NCBI GenBank assembly: GCA_026225095.1 | Contig: JAMFSC010000181.1 | Span: forward strand, 1 to 32,690 | Source of the DNA: a bacterium | Lineage (GTDB): Bacteria; Acidobacteriota; Terriglobia; Terriglobales; Acidobacteriaceae | Length of the DNA stretch: 32,690 nucleotides | Reading direction: 5' to 3' | Shown here: piece by piece, positions 32,589 through 32,690 of the stretch | Layout of the letters: each line of letters begins with the position of its first letter | Position numbering within the stretch: the first letter of the stretch is position 1 | Notes under the pieces: model-generated | Told to the model about the DNA's origin: nothing | Seen by the model: the letters and a program-made list of their open reading frames with translations, nothing else | Database searches by the model: none | Made by a program: the position numbers and the translations under genes

Positions 32589-32690
32589 CTATAGCAGATT
32601 CGCTGAAGGTGTAGGGTTCTGGGTCGGGTACCGTGGCGCTCCGGCCCACCTTAGCGACGATGAGACGTGTCGCGAAGGTGGGGCACCCAA
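32589..32690. repeat. Element A, copy 3 (reverse orientation, cut by the window end)
   Basis: CTATAGCAGATT (32589-32600) is the right-hand terminal repeat of element A in reverse complement. The following 90 bp match copy 2 with about three differences in 102 positions, including the hairpin halves CCCACCTTAGCGAC and GTCGCGAAGGTGGG. The left terminal repeat lies beyond the window. It is 67 bp after the carboxylase stop; the intervening 66 bp shows nothing definable. Confidence 0.85.

Overview
The window is GC-rich chromosomal DNA, densely coded on both strands, from a Gram-negative, probably soil-dwelling heterotroph. Two PEP-CTERM surface proteins, several Tat-type leaders (MDKREFLK, MDRRRF, MNRRSF), secreted glycoside hydrolases, an outer-membrane TolC protein and a UPF0182 protein together suggest an acidobacterium of the Terriglobia type (Granulicella, Terriglobus or Edaphobacter-like). 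That placement is inference: there is no rRNA or other taxonomic marker here. I see no tRNA, rRNA, CRISPR array, phage gene or intact transposase.

Layout. 1-3.9 kb: a class V aminotransferase (-), then a YqeY-like protein and an overlapping Gfo/Idh/MocA oxidoreductase (+), then a predicted secreted or outer-membrane protein. 3.9-10.1 kb: a PEP-CTERM protein with a strong terminator, an alditol/xylitol-oxidase-like flavoprotein divergent from a GH39 beta-xylosidase-like enzyme, a HugZ-like PNPOx/DUF2470 protein and a PfkB kinase whose stop codon abuts that of its convergent neighbour. 10.3-19.3 kb: UPF0182 membrane protein, a 1,024-residue secreted lamin-tail/EEP nuclease, a second PEP-CTERM protein and a Tat-exported GH42 beta-galactosidase-like enzyme. 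19.7-25.8 kb: NIPSNAP-like protein and RNase HI (-), then an ECF sigma factor, a zinc-finger anti-sigma/HEAT protein, a double-PDZ protein and a radical SAM enzyme (+). 26.3-32.5 kb: a glyoxalase (VOC) remnant, TrxC-like thioredoxin and a DsbA-like thiol protein (-), then TolC, an EntS-like MFS exporter and the acyl-CoA carboxylase beta subunit (+).

How genes may work together. The GH39 enzyme and the alditol oxidase are divergent neighbours and could serve hemicellulose sugar use. Sigma, anti-sigma/HEAT and PDZ genes look like an envelope-stress module. TrxC and the DsbA-like protein form a thiol-redox pair. TolC and MFS may export a small molecule.

The least ordinary content lies between genes. 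Three copies of a palindromic element with terminal inverted repeats (A: 4030, 16937, 32589) and one smaller element of similar design (C: 25821) all sit at gene 3' ends; in two cases the element end supplies the gene's TAG stop codon. Two diverged inverted copies of another element (B: 19445 and 25925) carry GntR/FadR-like operator palindromes and share a gap-free translatable frame of about 49 codons.
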